Positions 11,891 through 38,123 of a DNA stretch of 64,000 bases are shown piece after piece. The notes beneath the pieces are model-generated. The model saw nothing but the letters and a program-made list of their open reading frames with translations. It had not been told where the DNA came from and did not search any database. How positions within the stretch are numbered: the first letter of the stretch is position 1; the number at the start of each line of letters is the position of its first letter. Origin of the DNA: Tetracentron sinense (Eukaryota > Streptophyta > Magnoliopsida > Trochodendrales > Trochodendraceae); the NCBI GenBank assembly GCA_015143295.1, contig CM026554.1, positions 54,868,627 through 54,932,626 of the forward strand. The letters are read 5' to 3'. The translations under genes were made by a program, and so were the position numbers.

Positions 11891-12985
11891 ATATATATAT
11901 ATATATATTATTTCCAAAATACCTTTGTCATAATGCATATATCGTGTTGCTTCATGTATATCTTCAACCAAGTTTCAATTCATGATTAATCCCTTTTTTA
12001 AATTTATATTTTTAAAAACACCTTATGGCTGGCAGTGATGACTGGTGAGTCTTAAAATAATAATAATACTAATAATAATTTTGCAGAGTTCCTCTAAGGA
12101 ATATTTGTGCTCCTCTATATAATTGGTGGGTTCCTCATAATGCATGGTATACCATGCGCCCTGATATTAGGCTAATGGCTCCAACAAAAGATATATATTA
12201 GGTTAATGGAAACTATAATTGCAGTCACCAAATGCACGTGATCTTTGAACAACTAGTGTCCTCGTCCAGTGCATGAGCACTATTGCAAGTTTACAACAAT
12301 AAAGACAGAAAGTACAATAATTCGGGGACCCAACAATAACATACAAATAAGACGTGTGACAAATCCTATGCCAATTATAATATCGGACGGTTTAGATCAT
12401 TCAGCTTCGTAATTTCTACCCTGGGGAGAGGATTAGACACCATGTTTGCCATCTAAGTATCTAGCTAACAGGGTAGGACACTCCCAACAAAAACAAAAAA
12501 AAAAAGAGGGTAGGACACTAGGACCTTTATCTGACTTGTCGGTGGGGTCTGATCCCGTGAATTCAACGGTCAAGATCCATGCGATCTAATCACGAGGGAA
12601 ACTTGACTCCCAAAGGCTACTTATTCCGTTATTCTATCTTTTGCATCTTTTTACACGTGTCGGTGGTGGCTACTTATTCTGTTTTTACACTTGTTGGTGG
12701 TGAGCCTCTTAAATTCATGCATTGGCAATGGGCCAAGTTTGGGCTTTTGTACTTTTTGAATAGTTCTGGCTCAAAAGCCCCATATATTTACAAAAGTTTT
12801 GTAGCCGAAATCGGCCTGTTGCCACCCCTAAGAAAGGCAAGACAGCATAGACATAGATCCATAATTTTAGCATTTTGCGAAATTTATGGACTAAATTGTC
12901 AATTTCAAGTGGAATTCTATCTTTTAGGGGTGTATTACAAAGTTGGAACGGTAATTGAAACACTATTTTAATGGTTAAAACTTAA
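11891..12985. other. Intergenic, no gene recognised
   Basis: Begins in a (TA)n tract. Overlapping 130-codon (plus) and 82-codon (minus) open frames at 12579-12971 have no recognisable motifs and are not supported as genes. Confidence 0.5.
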
Positions 12986-13229
12986 GCGGGAAATGCTTAA
13001 CTTACCGTGCATTTTCACTATGTAGTGAAATGTTGTTTTTCATTGGTCCTCACACTCATTAACTATAGTTAAGTTTCACTTACCCTTAGGGTTCATCTAT
13101 TTAACCTTGAATTTAAAAAAAAAATAAAAAATTTTAAGTATGTTAAACTTAACCAACCTTAACCATAGTTAAAGGGGATGAAATGGGAGGGCAATTGATT
13201 ATGTAGTGGCAGGGTGATCTAATCACTAC
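12986..13229. mobile_element. MITE, same family as 1858-2110, intact target duplication
   Basis: A 244-bp element flanked by a perfect 10-bp direct repeat TAAAACTTAA (12976-12985 and 13230-13239). It starts GCGGGAAATGCTTAACTT and ends CTAATCACTAC, the same termini as the 1858-2110 copy in the opposite orientation. The subterminal palindrome cactatgtagtg is present. The interior has the shared core (aactatagttaag, cccttagggttcat, then ccttaaccatagttaa). The intact duplication argues for fairly recent insertion. It ends 132 bp before the tRNA-Leu gene. Confidence 0.8.
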
Positions 13230-13361
13230 TAAAACTTAAAAAAGAATATAATTTCAATCTCACGCGGAATTGAGTTGAATTCAATTCCAATGAATTTAGT
13301 GTGATACTACTATTAAACATTTTTATAATATATATTTTAATTAATACAACACTACAAACTA

Positions 13362-13444
13362 GCTGGTTTGCCCGAGTGGTTAAGGGGGAAGACTTAAGAT
13401 CTTCTGCACATAAGTGCGCATGGGTTCGAACCCCATAGCCAGCA
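13362..13444 (+). tRNA. tRNA-Leu (anticodon UAA)
   Basis: A cloverleaf can be drawn. The acceptor stem GCTGGTT (13362-13368) pairs with AGCCAGC (13437-13443) with one G-U pair, and A444 is the discriminator. The A box is within TTTGCCCGAGTGGTTAAGG. The anticodon arm GAAGA-CTTAAGA-TCTTC places TAA at the anticodon. A long variable arm, as in class II leucine tRNAs, is followed by the B box GGTTCGAACCC. There is no intron and no encoded CCA, as expected for a nuclear gene. The first clear T-run for Pol III termination (GGATTTTT) is about 35 bp downstream. Confidence 0.93.
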
Positions 13445-13689
13445 AAAATAAAAAAAAAAACTTTGTCCCTGTTTCCGGATTTTTGTTTTTTTGTAATTTC
13501 GGTATTCTATTCCAGTACTAGTTTAGCATTCCCCGTCCAGTTTATTCGAGAGCTAGCTAATCCCAGAAACGGCTCCCGTGCCACTTATCTCCAAACAACC
13601 TGAATGTTCGTTAATCTTTGGAATCCCACGAAAGGATCATTATTGTGTACGCTGAGAGTGACGGCGCATTATAGATTAGATCACAAAGC

Positions 13690-13785
13690 TCGCACTGAGA
13701 AGTCAGGGTAGTAGTCAAAGGCCCAAAAAGGCTTTCTGTTCATACTATCTCGCCGAGATTCACTGCTGACAAAATCAGCAAACAG
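13690..13785 (+). promoter_or_regulatory. Probable 5' UTR of CPI1
   Basis: Sequence just before the CPI1 ATG with no upstream ATG between about 13690 and 13786. The transcription start is not fixed; no convincing TATA box stands out. Confidence 0.35.
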
Positions 13786-16700
13786 ATGGGAGGTAATCCA
13801 AGCGTCTTGAAATTTCAGGTTTTGTTTTTTCTTTGATGGCTTCTAGGGATTGAGATATTCGTCATTTGGTGTTTCGGGGATATGCAGGTATAGACATAGC
13901 TTCTTCTTCTTCTTCCAGTCTTTGGTTTGCTCCCAATCCAAGCAAGAGATGGGGAGAAATGTTTTTCATTCTTTATACTCCTTTCTGGTTGACTCTCTGC
14001 CTTGGAATCATTGTTCCGTACAAATTATACGAGGTATGATCTCTATTTCTTTGCTATTTTAATTCTTTTAAATTAAAAGGAGAAACCCCATTTCTCTCTG
14101 ATTTATAGGAATGCAATTGGGTTTTGTTAAGTGTATATAAATTTGGATTATCTGAATTTTTTTTTTATGGATTTCAACTTTCCTTCCGATTCAAACGAGG
14201 CGGAAATCTGAGTTATTTTACTATTTATCTTTGTAAATCTTCAACAAATGCAGACTAATTTTGTTTTCCTAGTAATTACTATTTATTATGTGGAAGTTAC
14301 TGTAAAATTTTGAAATGTGTTGTTGGGAATTCGGGATCTTGTGCTGCTGTTCCGTGTAGAAAATGTAGAGAAGTTGGTGTTTCCTTTATGGCATCTAGAA
14401 GTTGAATCAAGGGAAGATAATTATAATTGTCAATAGTTTTGGGTTTTGTGATTTCTCTACTGTTTTTTTTTAGCATAAATCCAAATGTAGGTATTTTAAT
14501 ATTTTGTTTTAATGATAAGGCGTTGGTTTAACTTTGATTTTATTTTCATTGTTGCAAAAAGCTTTTGGTTTTAGTAAATCTGGTTAATATTCGCTATGGG
14601 TAGCTTGATTTTGTGTCTTTAAGCTTATTTTTATCTTAATTATTTGGAAAAGAATTGAAAGCAATTAATCGTTGGTTATATTGGTTCAAATATTCAATAG
14701 TTTGTTGCAACTAAGATGGTTTTATCTTGATAACCAGTAATGGAGTGAAACAACTTTTTTTTCCTCGTTAATTTTCTGCTAGCTTGAAACTTGAAATATT
14801 GTGCATTTTAGCTGAGTTATCTCAATGACTTAGAATAATGAGTAAATAAATGATGTCTTTGGTTGTATTAGCTTAATCTTATATGAGTAACTTGATTTTG
14901 TGGTATTATAGCTCATTTTATCTTAATTAATTGAACGATAGTTAAAAGCAGTTACATTTCTCTATACCCTTGTCTTTTGTTCCTCGTCCTGTTATTTCTA
15001 TGTAATCAATGTATGAAATAAATAGGGAGAGTATAAATGTAGAAATGATAATAACTGCTTTCCTTTTTCGATAACTAAGAAGAATTCGAGTTTTTTCTCA
15101 CTTTCTTTCTCTCTCTAAAAAAAAATATATATATATTTTTTCATAAAATGAGATTGTAATGCAAATCTATTATGATAATTGACAGAGCTTTACAGAATTG
15201 GAGTACTTACTCTTGGGATTGGTTTCGGCAGTTCCTTCTTTCTTAATACCACTGTTACTAGTTGGAAAGGTGAATCCCCGAATTACTTGCTTTTCTTTGA
15301 AGTGAATCGCTACTTGAACTTTTACTTTTTGTCCAAGGTACTTGCTCTTGTCTCATGATGCTGCATTCTGTTACTTTCTCTTAAACTTATACCTGAATTT
15401 TAATAGTATATAAATTGTTCAACCTGAAGCTGATATTGATTCTTAAAATCTGAATGAGAATATAATTTTGAGTTTTCATCCATCTTATAATTGTCTCGGT
15501 GTATATTATCTAGATATTTGTTTATATATATTTTTATAGGATGGTAAACTCTTTTGATACTGGAGTATAACTTCCGTAGTAGCTAGAATGTCGTACCAAT
15601 AAACTGGCATAAGTGGTTGGAATTAGTGTATTCAAACCTCGCCTAGCTCCATATCACCCTAATCATGATCTAAGCAGGCAGGAACACTTTTAAATTATTT
15701 TCACAGTAGAAATTATATTTTGGTTGCCTAGGCATCACCTACGCAACGCCCAGGTAATGCCTTGCCTAGTGAATCCCCAATCACTTAGGCGTCGCCTGAG
15801 TACTTTAATTACACTGGTTGGAATGCCCTAACGAAGGGAAGACCATATTCTTTACATTCTCTTCTTTGTTGTTAAAATTTCAATTTTGGGAGCATTTTTT
15901 GCAGGTTGATCGCAGCATGTGCTGGAAAGACCGTTACTGGTTAAAGGTAAGTGTTTTTTCATTCTGAACTCTTCACGCCACATATTACAAATACGAAAAG
16001 GCTATTAAATCTTAAACACCGATACGTGTGCTACTCATCTTGCTAATGGGCAATTATACTCCATTTAGTAATTTTACCTTAAACCTATTTTATCATTTAT
16101 TTTTCCTTTGTGGGTATCTCTGACGTGTCCTGTACTTTTGATTAGTTATTTTATTTAATGCGTTCATGTTATTTGTATGTGTTTGTAGCATTAGATCCGG
16201 GCATTTGTATTAAAAAATATGTACTCTGATTTCTCTGAAGATAATACATCCAAGCCCTGATGTAAAATGATCATAATTTTCCACTATTCTTCCTGTTTGT
16301 CTTGGTCTGACCTGTGATCGGTTTTCTTCTGGTATCGAGCCTTTTGTTTGGGTTCGTGAGACTATTGCTGAGATACTAAATGAGGGTAAAATGATCATAA
16401 TTTTCCACTATTAGCACAATGGTCTTAGGGCCTGACCTGAAATAATTGCCCTAAAAGGTCTATATCCAGGCTGGCTTGCTGGCTGGAAACTGATGCACAA
16501 GCCTCACCATGGCCGGCTTGGCCATAAGCCTACAGGGCCTGTCCAACCTGTGAAAGAAATGAATGATCGAATGGTTCAGAATTCTTACTTTCACTCTAGA
16601 GCATGATGAAAAGAATATCTTGGGTCATTATGGTGGCTCCTATGTCCTTCTCAATATTCAGAAAAGAAAATTTGATAAACATGAAGTAAAAAAATTACCG

Positions 16701-19700
16701 TCTGAAATAAAAATTATGGATTTAAACACAAATTAATTATTTATGATACTTAGCTTGGTTGTGTGGGATTATCACGACCAGGTCAGCAAGGAAATTTTCC
16801 ACTATGTATATCACATATAAAAATGGAATATTTACGGAAATTTGTTATTTCTGTATGCCATTCCCTTGTCCAATTACAGGTTCTTCTTGCATTATTTTTC
16901 TGCTTTTCAGAAAGTTAACTTTTCTAAGTACATTTGTGCTATGTAAAATATTAGTTTATTATTGTGGCAGGCAAGTCTTTGGATTGTAATCTTCAGTTAT
17001 GTTGGGAACTACTTTTGGACCCATTATTTCTTCACAGTTTTGGGAGCTTCATATACCTTTCCATCATGGAAGATGAACAATGTAAGCCACAAGAAATTAT
17101 CACTTATACTTGGTTGTAGGTTATATTTATCTTACTAGTATATTTATTTTTTGGGCTAATGAAGTTCATTCTTTTCCATTCTACTTTTATTTATTATGCT
17201 CTGTAGGTACCACACACAACGTTCCTTCTCACACATGTTTGCTTCCTATTTTACCATGTCGCATCAAACATAACACTTCGCAGACTACGGCATTCCATTG
17301 CTGACTTGCCAGAGACAATTCAGTGGGTTACTGAGGCTGCATGGATTTTAGCTCTTGCTTATTTCATAGCATACTTGGAGACTTTAGCTATTGCCAATGT
17401 ATGTGGTAGCAGTTGTCTTTCTTATTATTAAATTTTTTTTATCAGTATTATGATTATTATTGTCATTCTTATTATATTAATTGTACTATTGTATTTATAA
17501 TTTCTTCAATTGTCATGCTTGATGAGTTTTCCTTTTTTGTTTTGATCGGTAATCATGCTTGATACATTAAAAACTTGAATCTTGGAAATAGGCAAATATG
17601 TGCTCTAATCCTTCTCTTTCATGCTGCTCCTTTTCTTTACATGCTACTCTGACAATGCAACCAATTGAGGGATAGTTGGAGGTGGTAAAAAAGTGTGACT
17701 ACTGATTATAGCTCTTGGAAAGCATTCTTATAAAGTTATAAATTTGTAATTTGTAAAGACTAATGGAGTTATGTGGGTAGATCAACCACCCATGGAGAGA
17801 TGTAGGCTTTGCAGGTTGGTGGGCATAAATAAATGACAAGTTGGAATCTTTAAACGGCTGACGAGGTCCACAGAAGGGGTGTGGCAATTATGTAGTATTT
17901 GTTTACTGGATTTTAAAACCCAAAGCACCAGAGATGTCAAATGTACACTTCTGAACCATGGGGCTTAAACACTTTCGATTTTTTAAACAGCACGCAAAAT
18001 GGTAAACTGGAGATTACAAATTATAGATCTCCTAAATCATAGACCCAGTTTGGGATAATTTGCGCAAGTGAAAGAAGAAGACATGCCTCCAAGAAAGAAT
18101 ACGAACAGTAACTGACCCGTATGACTTGGTAATAGGTAACATACGCTTATGATTACAAATTTGTAAAAAGATGATGTACAACCCGAATATTTGAATAATA
18201 ATAATAAATTCATTGTGAAAAAAAAAAAAAGATTGTGTTCAAATACATTAGCTAAGCGATGCAATATGTGCACAAGTTTTCTTTTAGTTGAATGGTTAAA
18301 CACACACACACTCACATAGGCCAACACGTGCACAAGTTGTTGAGTACCTGGGTTTTACCCTACTCTGTTGTAAGTGATGGTGGTGAGGTGTTGCATTTGA
18401 AATGCAAAAGCTTCTAGAAATTAGGATTTCTCTATTTTTTAAATGGTAAATCTAAGGATTAAGGATTTAAAAAAATGCTTTCGGGGATTGTATCAGTCTC
18501 AACTCTCAACCAAAACCAATACGTATCAGCTTTGGACTACATTATTTTTTTTTGAAAAAAATAACAATAAATCAAATTAAATTAAAAAATTAAAATAAGG
18601 CACTAGAAAGCCAAGATTAAGTAGAAATGTAGGCAGCAAATAGCCAATAACAAATTAACAATAAGCCATGGGAAGCGACTCAAATCCCAAATTGAGAGAC
18701 TCAAATGAGAATTGAGGAAATGAAGAACTTGATGTTGAATTTTTCAGTTTGTTGATTCAAACCCCAAATCAAGTTGTTAATCACAAAAACTCAAAAGAAA
18801 TTTGAGTTTTGGAGTGTAGAAGAGGAAGAGAATGAGAGAAATATGAAATAGCTAGTATTTAGGGCTATACGGTAACCCATATAAAAGGATAGTGTGGAAC
18901 GAGTCTTACGTCCGAAATTGATACATATTGGTAAGACTCATATGGTATGTATCAGTTTCGGACGAGTCCCAAAAATGTATCAATACAAAAAAAGTATGGA
19001 CCCCAGTGAAATCGATACATGTCGGTTTCGGGCTTTCAACGATTTTTAGTACCATGGGTAAATCACACATTATTTTTTTCAGGATTAGTTTGCTGCTTCT
19101 TTGAAATGTTTCTTAACTTGTGCAGCAAGAACTGACCATATTGCTTATATGCATGCAGCTGGCCAAAAATAGTTGAAATCTAGCTCTTACAATGATGTTT
19201 TCTTTGAACATGTGCAGTTCCCTTATTATGAGTTTGTGGATCGGACCTCAATGTACACAGTCGGATCCTTGTTTTATGCAATTTATTTCATTGTAAGCTT
19301 CCCGATGTTTTTGAGGTAAGAACTTGGTCCTACAGATCAATGTACACTATTCTGGTGTTTCTCTTGAAAATTATGAGACTACATTCATGGCTCAAACATC
19401 TATTCTGGTGTTTCTTTTGAAAATTATGAGACTACATTCATGGCTCAAAGCCATGAATGAGCGTATATGGTTCGCCATTGCCATTCCTGAAAGGAATGGA
19501 GTAAGGACAGCCCCTACTCATATGAGCTAGTAGTCCAAATGATAAAATTACTAAAATACCTTGTCATAGGATGTCTATATAGTAAGTTAAAGTGTATGTG
19601 GATTAGATATGCCCACGTATCTTGGTGTCAGATATAATGATTCCCACTGACCCAGTATACTACCGCGTTTATACAATTATCTGATGATATGGAAATGTGT

Positions 19701-20420
19701 AGATTAATATAAGATGATCTAAGCATTAAATAGAGGGAATGTTTATTTAGATAGAGAATTACTCAGCTGTATCCTAAGGCATTTATTGTAAACATGACAC
19801 GTGCTCAGCAACCCTTACTCCAATGGTTAATCTAGTCTCTGGGTGGTGCTTGCCCAAAAAACTTACTAATTAATAGACGAAGATCCTTGCAAACTGCTAT
19901 ATGTAATTTTATTCCCTACCCTGTTATAATTATTTTTTCTTGGTCTAAGTTTTGGCTCTTGAACAGAGAAAATATTCTCTCATCAATGTGTTTTTTAGCT
20001 ATCACCTTCAAAGAAGTTGGCTTAATATTTGGACGGCCAAATTGATGAACATGTGCAGCATGCACGACACATGTCCCAGAATATAACTGAGCCACCAATA
20101 GGAAAAATATATTCTGTTTTTCTTCTCAATATAGGTAGAGAAAATCCGTAGATGCATCTTATTTGCTTTTATGGTACCTGAACCAACTGTACTAACTTTC
20201 TTGAATGGGACTCATCCATATGCACAGGATTGATGAGAAACCCAGCGATCTGTGGGATTTACCCAGAGTGGCTATTGATGCGTTGGGTGCTGCAATGCTC
20301 GTCACAATAATACTTGATTTATGGCGCATCTTTCTGGGACCCATAGTTCCAATCCCAGATACAAAACAATGCTTTGAACCAGGATTGCCATGGTTTCCAG
20401 GACATACCAAAGAAGCATGA
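13786..20420 (+). CDS. CPI1: Cycloeucalenol cycloisomerase (cyclopropyl sterol isomerase)
   Basis: Coding exons: 13786-13792, 13888-14033, 15186-15269, 15905-15946, 16971-17081, 17207-17398, 19218-19315 and 20228-20420. They splice to 873 nt, 290 aa. The protein carries the family-typical stretches PNPSKRWGEMFF, CWKDRYW, SYVGNYFWTHYFF, HVASNITLRRLRHS, NFPYYEFVDR and DALGAAMLVTIILDLWR. CPI1 opens the cyclopropane ring of cycloeucalenol to give obtusifoliol, a plant-specific step of sterol synthesis in the ER membrane; several hydrophobic segments fit a multi-pass protein. The start uses the 7-nt coding piece ATGGGAG and donor GTAATC at 13793; reading on to a GT at 13819 puts a stop in frame. 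The N-terminal serine run is low complexity. Length matches the family. The start exon is the least certain part. Confidence 0.93.
18480..19060. repeat. Degenerate hAT-like repeat in CPI1 intron 6
   Basis: The 1.8-kb intron (17399-19217) holds a block rich in gatacatattgg, gtatcagtttcgg and atcgatacatgtcgg motifs in both orientations, typical of AT-rich non-autonomous plant elements. Ends are not definable. Confidence 0.35.
19346..19447. repeat. 51-bp tandem duplication in CPI1 intron 7
   Basis: The unit tattctggtgtttct followed by tgaaaattatgagactacat and tcatggctcaaa occurs twice in a row, starting about 30 nt after the exon 7 donor at 19316, with very few differences. Confidence 0.75.
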
Positions 20421-22264
20421 GAAGGCGTGTGGGGAAGGATAAAAGTGTGCAACAATGGATGCAACTAATGCCAGGTTTTCTAATGGTTGATGCTGTTTTG
20501 ATAGCTGTACTAAATTGAGTCATTGTTGTAATGTTCCATCTGCTACATTTTGACAACAGTGACAGTTAAACGCATTCCCCCCCGGATGGGGTGTGTTTGG
20601 TTTCAAAGACATTTGTCAACAAGGACGTGGGTCTGGGTTAAGAATGATGGGGAAAATGTTTTGTCTTGCATCACAAACAGTGAATGAGCTTCCAAATTTG
20701 CAGTTGGGTGGAAGTTAAAAACACCAACCATCAATACCTTGGCCAAATCTTCTCTCCTCATTTCCTGTGCTGACAAGTGGCACAAAATGATGCATCACAG
20801 ACTCTGTTCTGTCATTCTAGTCGATCAAAAGTCAGACATCCATCTAGAGAGGTCAAACTCCTACAAGTCCGATGTACTGGCCTCTTTTTCCCTAGCCCGT
20901 CACATACAGACTTGTATCATCATTCTAGTCTTTTATCAAGAGTCATATTTCTGGTTTCTGGTTGAAGCGTGTGTTATCAAATTTTTCTCACATCCATGCA
21001 TTTATTTTACATATAGATATTTCATTCATTTTTTGGTGAGTACCGCTATTTGTGCTGCACCCCAAGTGCGGAGTGCACTCCAATCCCAGACTGCAGGTAT
21101 TTGCTGCCCCAATTGTACCCTATCCTACCTAATTAGGGCACCAAAAACTGCTGTCGAAATAACTATACTGTTTGTTTTAGTATCAGGGTCTCGGAATACA
21201 CCTTGGGCTTGCCCCAGTGGTAGTGTATCTCCCCCTTTGGGGTAGGTTCTGGTTTCAATCCCATGCTAGGCATTTAGAGTAGATATTAACTCAGCTAACC
21301 CAAACAAATGAGATAACTACCCCCAACAAAATGTGAGTACCAGAGTTCAAGATACTAAACCCAAAGAAATGAGATTACCCAAATAAAAATAAAAATCAGG
21401 GTCCCAGAATGCCATTTATTCAAAGGTATGCCTGGGCCTTAAGATCTGGCCAATGGGCAAAGGTTGCTAGCTGAAGGCTATAGCCCATGTCAAAGCGAGC
21501 ATGCTCAAGTGCCCATCGTTCCTGAGATACATGAACCTGCAACAGAGAAACATAGCCCACAGATGAGCAATTCACGGACAATTAATCGTGACCTTTGTTA
21601 TTTTTGTATTATTAAATTTTTTTTTTTCGCAAAAAGGAACCCCAAGCCCACCCTTGTAGACCGGGTCAACTTCTTACCCATGCAAAAACCCTACAACCCA
21701 CATAAACCAATAAGCCCAAGGCCTTTGAGAACCATGGAACCTTGACTTCATTCCTGATCTTGGATGAGGGAGCAAACAATTGATCTTCGTTAGACCAAGA
21801 GCTTACAACTCATATGAACCAACAAGCTCAAGGCCTATGAAAATAAAATGCCAATGGAATGAGAAAAGTCGAACTCAGGACCTATGTTTTCTAGAAGGTA
21901 ATCCCTTGATAACTGAGCTACCCCTTTGAGGTTAATTATTTTTGTTAACGTTAACGGTAAAAAAAACATGTGAGGACACGTACGAATGACGATGAAGTCC
22001 CTGGAGGGCACGTGCGAGGGACTGTCCCATGTAAAAGGATAAGTAAGATATTTCCGATCCATACAAAAATCCTGGACAATTTCTCCATTTCCCGCTTCAA
22101 GCTCTCAGTCTCTTCCCTGGTATTCTAGGTCATCAAAAACCCTCCAAACCAAAGAGATTTTGGAATTTTCTAGGGTTTTAGAGATTTTGGTTTTTTGTTC
22201 CTCAGGGTTTCCTCCGTTACTTACGTGATTCTTATCATCTGTGAGGAGCTGATATCATAGAGAA
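20421..22264. other. CPI1 3' UTR, intergenic DNA and RNJ promoter
   Basis: The 3' UTR of CPI1 starts at 20421. From about 22080 the CT-rich sequence before the RNJ ATG looks like its 5' UTR. Between them lie a SINE (21198-21394) and unassigned DNA. The 168-codon open frame at 20739-21245 spans 3'-flanking DNA and the SINE head and is not a credible gene. Confidence 0.5.
21198..21394 (+). mobile_element. tRNA-derived SINE with target duplication
   Basis: The head has an A-box-like GGCTTGCCCCAGTGGTAGTG and a B-box-like GGTTTCAATCCC. The tail is A-rich (aaataaaaataaaa). Flanks repeat ATCAGGGTCTCGGAAT (21182-21197) and ATCAGGGTCCCAGAAT (21395-21410), a 16-bp duplication with two mismatches. The head matches that of the SINE at 39284-39442; the body differs. 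Confidence 0.75.
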
Positions 22265-35511
<13,247 letters not shown>

Positions 35512-37011
35512 ATGGAGAGAGTGAGTGATTACAACCGGGCTTTACAATTTTTTGATAGATTGCTCGTCAGCGATCTAAATGGTGTCATGGGCTGTGAAGG
35601 TTTTGGGTAATTTGGTTGAGTGGATACAAAATCAGCAATAATTTAGTGGTGGTTGTGGTATGTTCTGTATGAGAGAAGCTTTTATTTTTGTTAGCTAACA
35701 TTGGCAATGGGACGGTATTATGAATATTCATTCAAAGAAAAACAGGAAGGGTCCCGATGACTGCCTCTTGCTGGCTCAGATCTTCCATTGGGTTGCTTGT
35801 AAGGGTGTTGGATAGATATGAAATCAGCAGTAGTGTAGTGTTTGAAGAATTTGCTGTACGAGACATGCTTAAATTTGTTTAGTGTACAATGGCAATTGTA
35901 TCGGGTTCCTAAGTAGCAATGCTGCTGCTGGGACGTTATATTCAAACAAATTAAGAAAAACTAGAAAGGGTTCCTAGAAGGCTAGCCTCTTGTTGGCTCA
36001 GATCTTCCCTTCACTTGCTCTTGCATGTTGATGATGGCTAGATGCATATCATACCTATGATATGTCTATTGCAGTAATTTGATTCTGACGATCAACATAT
36101 AGAGGGGAATGCTAGAAAGGAACACTCTTGAATTATTTGGAACGCTTGTATTCTGAGAACCCATTTGAAACCATTCAACCAAATTCTATTATCCCTTCTT
36201 TTGGTCAGACTTATAAGGTCCAGCACTTGCAAGTTTTTTCATTTGACAATATGTATTTTATTTTTAGAAGTAGGCGTGTCATGCTTTTCATCTATTGGGT
36301 TGCAATCGCCGTTGGGTTGCAATCGCCGTAAGACGATAAATGCAACAAAATGAATGATTTCAAATCTCATACAAAATTATTAGAGTTGAAATCTCCCTTC
36401 GGTAAAAATTAATGTTATTAGAAATCTTGACAAAGTGGTTCAAATTTCTTAACAATGCCAAAGTAGTATAAAGTGTCAAGCTTTGTAAGTCTCACCAAAA
36501 GAATGGACCCTATGCTATGTTTGGTTGATGAGAAAATAGGTGAAAATATGGAAAATAAAATAAAATTTCATATTTCTAATACAATTTTTAGTTGTGTTTT
36601 CTATGATTTTCTTTTCTTTTCCATGTTTTCACTTATTTTCTCAACAACCAACATAGGGTTATGGAAAACAAAACGAAACACAAAAGAATAAAATCTTATC
36701 TCGTTTGGATGGGTAAAAATCAAATAAATATTATACTACTCCAACTGAAATAAATGATCAAATATTTATCCATTCAAACATTAAGTCTCATAAAATTGCT
36801 TAAAATATATGACATGTCGTATGCTTGAACTATAACCTCTATGTTTTCCTTGAGTTCTTCCCAATGGCCAACGTTTTGAAGGTCAAGATCTCTCCAAGAG
36901 GTGGTTACAACTATCAAATTCGTACAAACCAATTGATCTTGGCCTTCCAATACTCATGGCCACAAGGAAGAACTCAGGGAAGAACAAAGACAATCTGCTT
37001 GCTCATATGCT

Positions 37012-37180
37012 TATGTAACACCCCATCTCTTTCTCCAATGGTGGGTGTTGTCCTCTCTCAATAGAGAGGTCTTGGGATCCATTCCCCTTCCCTAGGTGAT
37101 GGTAGCAAGAACTCTAATCTCCAATGCTAACCACTAACCATAGGTAAAATATTTCATGTTTTACTTGACAAAAAAATAAA
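37012..37180 (+). mobile_element. Possible SINE
   Basis: The head TCTTTCTCCAATGGTGGGTG resembles an A box and GAGAGGTCTTGGGATCCATT a degenerate B box. The tail is A-rich (gacaaaaaaataaaaaa). No target duplication was identified. Confidence 0.4.
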
Positions 37181-37299
37181 AAAGGGTTCTAACATCACTT
37201 TTTTTTTATATAGAATAAAATAGCTTTGCTAATTCCTATAGTCTATAGGCCACTATCTATGCTCTACAAATCTTCTTTATCTTTACTATTATAATGTAA

Positions 37300-37563
37300 T
37301 GGGAGAGCCAGGCGTAACCTGATTTTTTAAAAATTTCCAATCAACCCTTATATAAAATAAAACTTTGATTTAATATTTTATTTTTATTCCCAAACTATCC
37401 CTTTTCATCTATCTATTTAAAGAATAGAATCACAGCCAATCGGGAATGAACTGGGAAAGAGTTCAATCACACCTGCGGGTTAACACGTGCCCTTTTTAAC
37501 TCCTATTAATTATGGTTAACTCCTTCCATTTGCTCTCACGTGCATCACACATGCCACCCGCTA
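37300..37563 (+). repeat. Dispersed repeat, copy 2 (possible non-autonomous Helitron)
   Basis: Second copy of the 11672-11890 family. It shares gagagccaggcgtaacctga, a central ccaaactatccc, caatcacacctgcgggttaa and the end CACCCGCTAG before T. It is longer than copy 1 by an extra segment (ctcacgtgcatcacacatg) near the end. Confidence 0.45.
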
Positions 37564-38123
37564 GTATACAATAATGCTAGCACCTCTTTCTTTCAAGACT
37601 CATTCTCTTTTTGATTGGGTACAATGTTAGTGTAAAAAAAGTGTCTTTCTCTTAATGGGAGACAATAACATTTCTCTTTCGCTTGAAGAAAGTGAGTTTG
37701 AAAGAAAGTGAACTTAGCATTAGTCAGATACAAACATAATAAAAACTAAAAAGACTTTCGGCACCTTAATATGTCACATTTTTTTTTTTGAAAAAAAAGC
37801 TTTGCCGATGTGGGTTAATGATGTGATCCCATGATACTACATAAGGCTCCTCGCCCTCACCTTAAATCATGCTCTTCATGCTCTTTTAGTGAGATAGTTG
37901 GGTAGAAGTCTCGTGTGACCCACGTGTGTTTGGTTGGCCTGTGTGACGAAAAAAGAATAGAAGGTTATACTACCTCTTGAGTCTTAGCTTTGGCCGGTTG
38001 GTGTTACTACTTAACCTGGTATTATATAAGACTTTTCCCTCTCACCTTAAGTCATGCCTTTTGATAAAATGAGTTGGGTCCAAGTCTTGTGTGGTCCTTC
38101 ACTGGAGTTCCCTTTCACCTCAA

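Larger units (their letters stand above)
35512..38123. other. RNJ 3' UTR and repeat-rich intergenic DNA
   Basis: The RNJ 3' UTR starts at 35512. Two imperfect copies of a block with gaagcttttatttttgttagc / tgcttaaatttgtttagtg, gaaaaacaggaagggt and ttgctggctcagatcttcc occur at about 35640-35810 and 35830-36030, an old tandem duplication. Beyond it are a SINE-like block, a Helitron-like repeat and unassigned DNA. No gene is recognised. Confidence 0.5.

Noticed and set aside
12579-12971. Overlapping open frames of 130 (plus) and 82 (minus) codons
   Set aside because: No domain, opposite-strand overlap, and the right end runs to the edge of a MITE; judged chance.
13819-13887. CPI1 intron 1 starting at the GT at 13819
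   Set aside because: This choice gives GTA TAG at the start of exon 2; the donor at 13793 restores the frame.
20739-21245. 168-codon open frame downstream of CPI1
   Set aside because: It runs through 3' flank into the SINE head at 21198 and has no motif, so it cannot be an old conserved gene.
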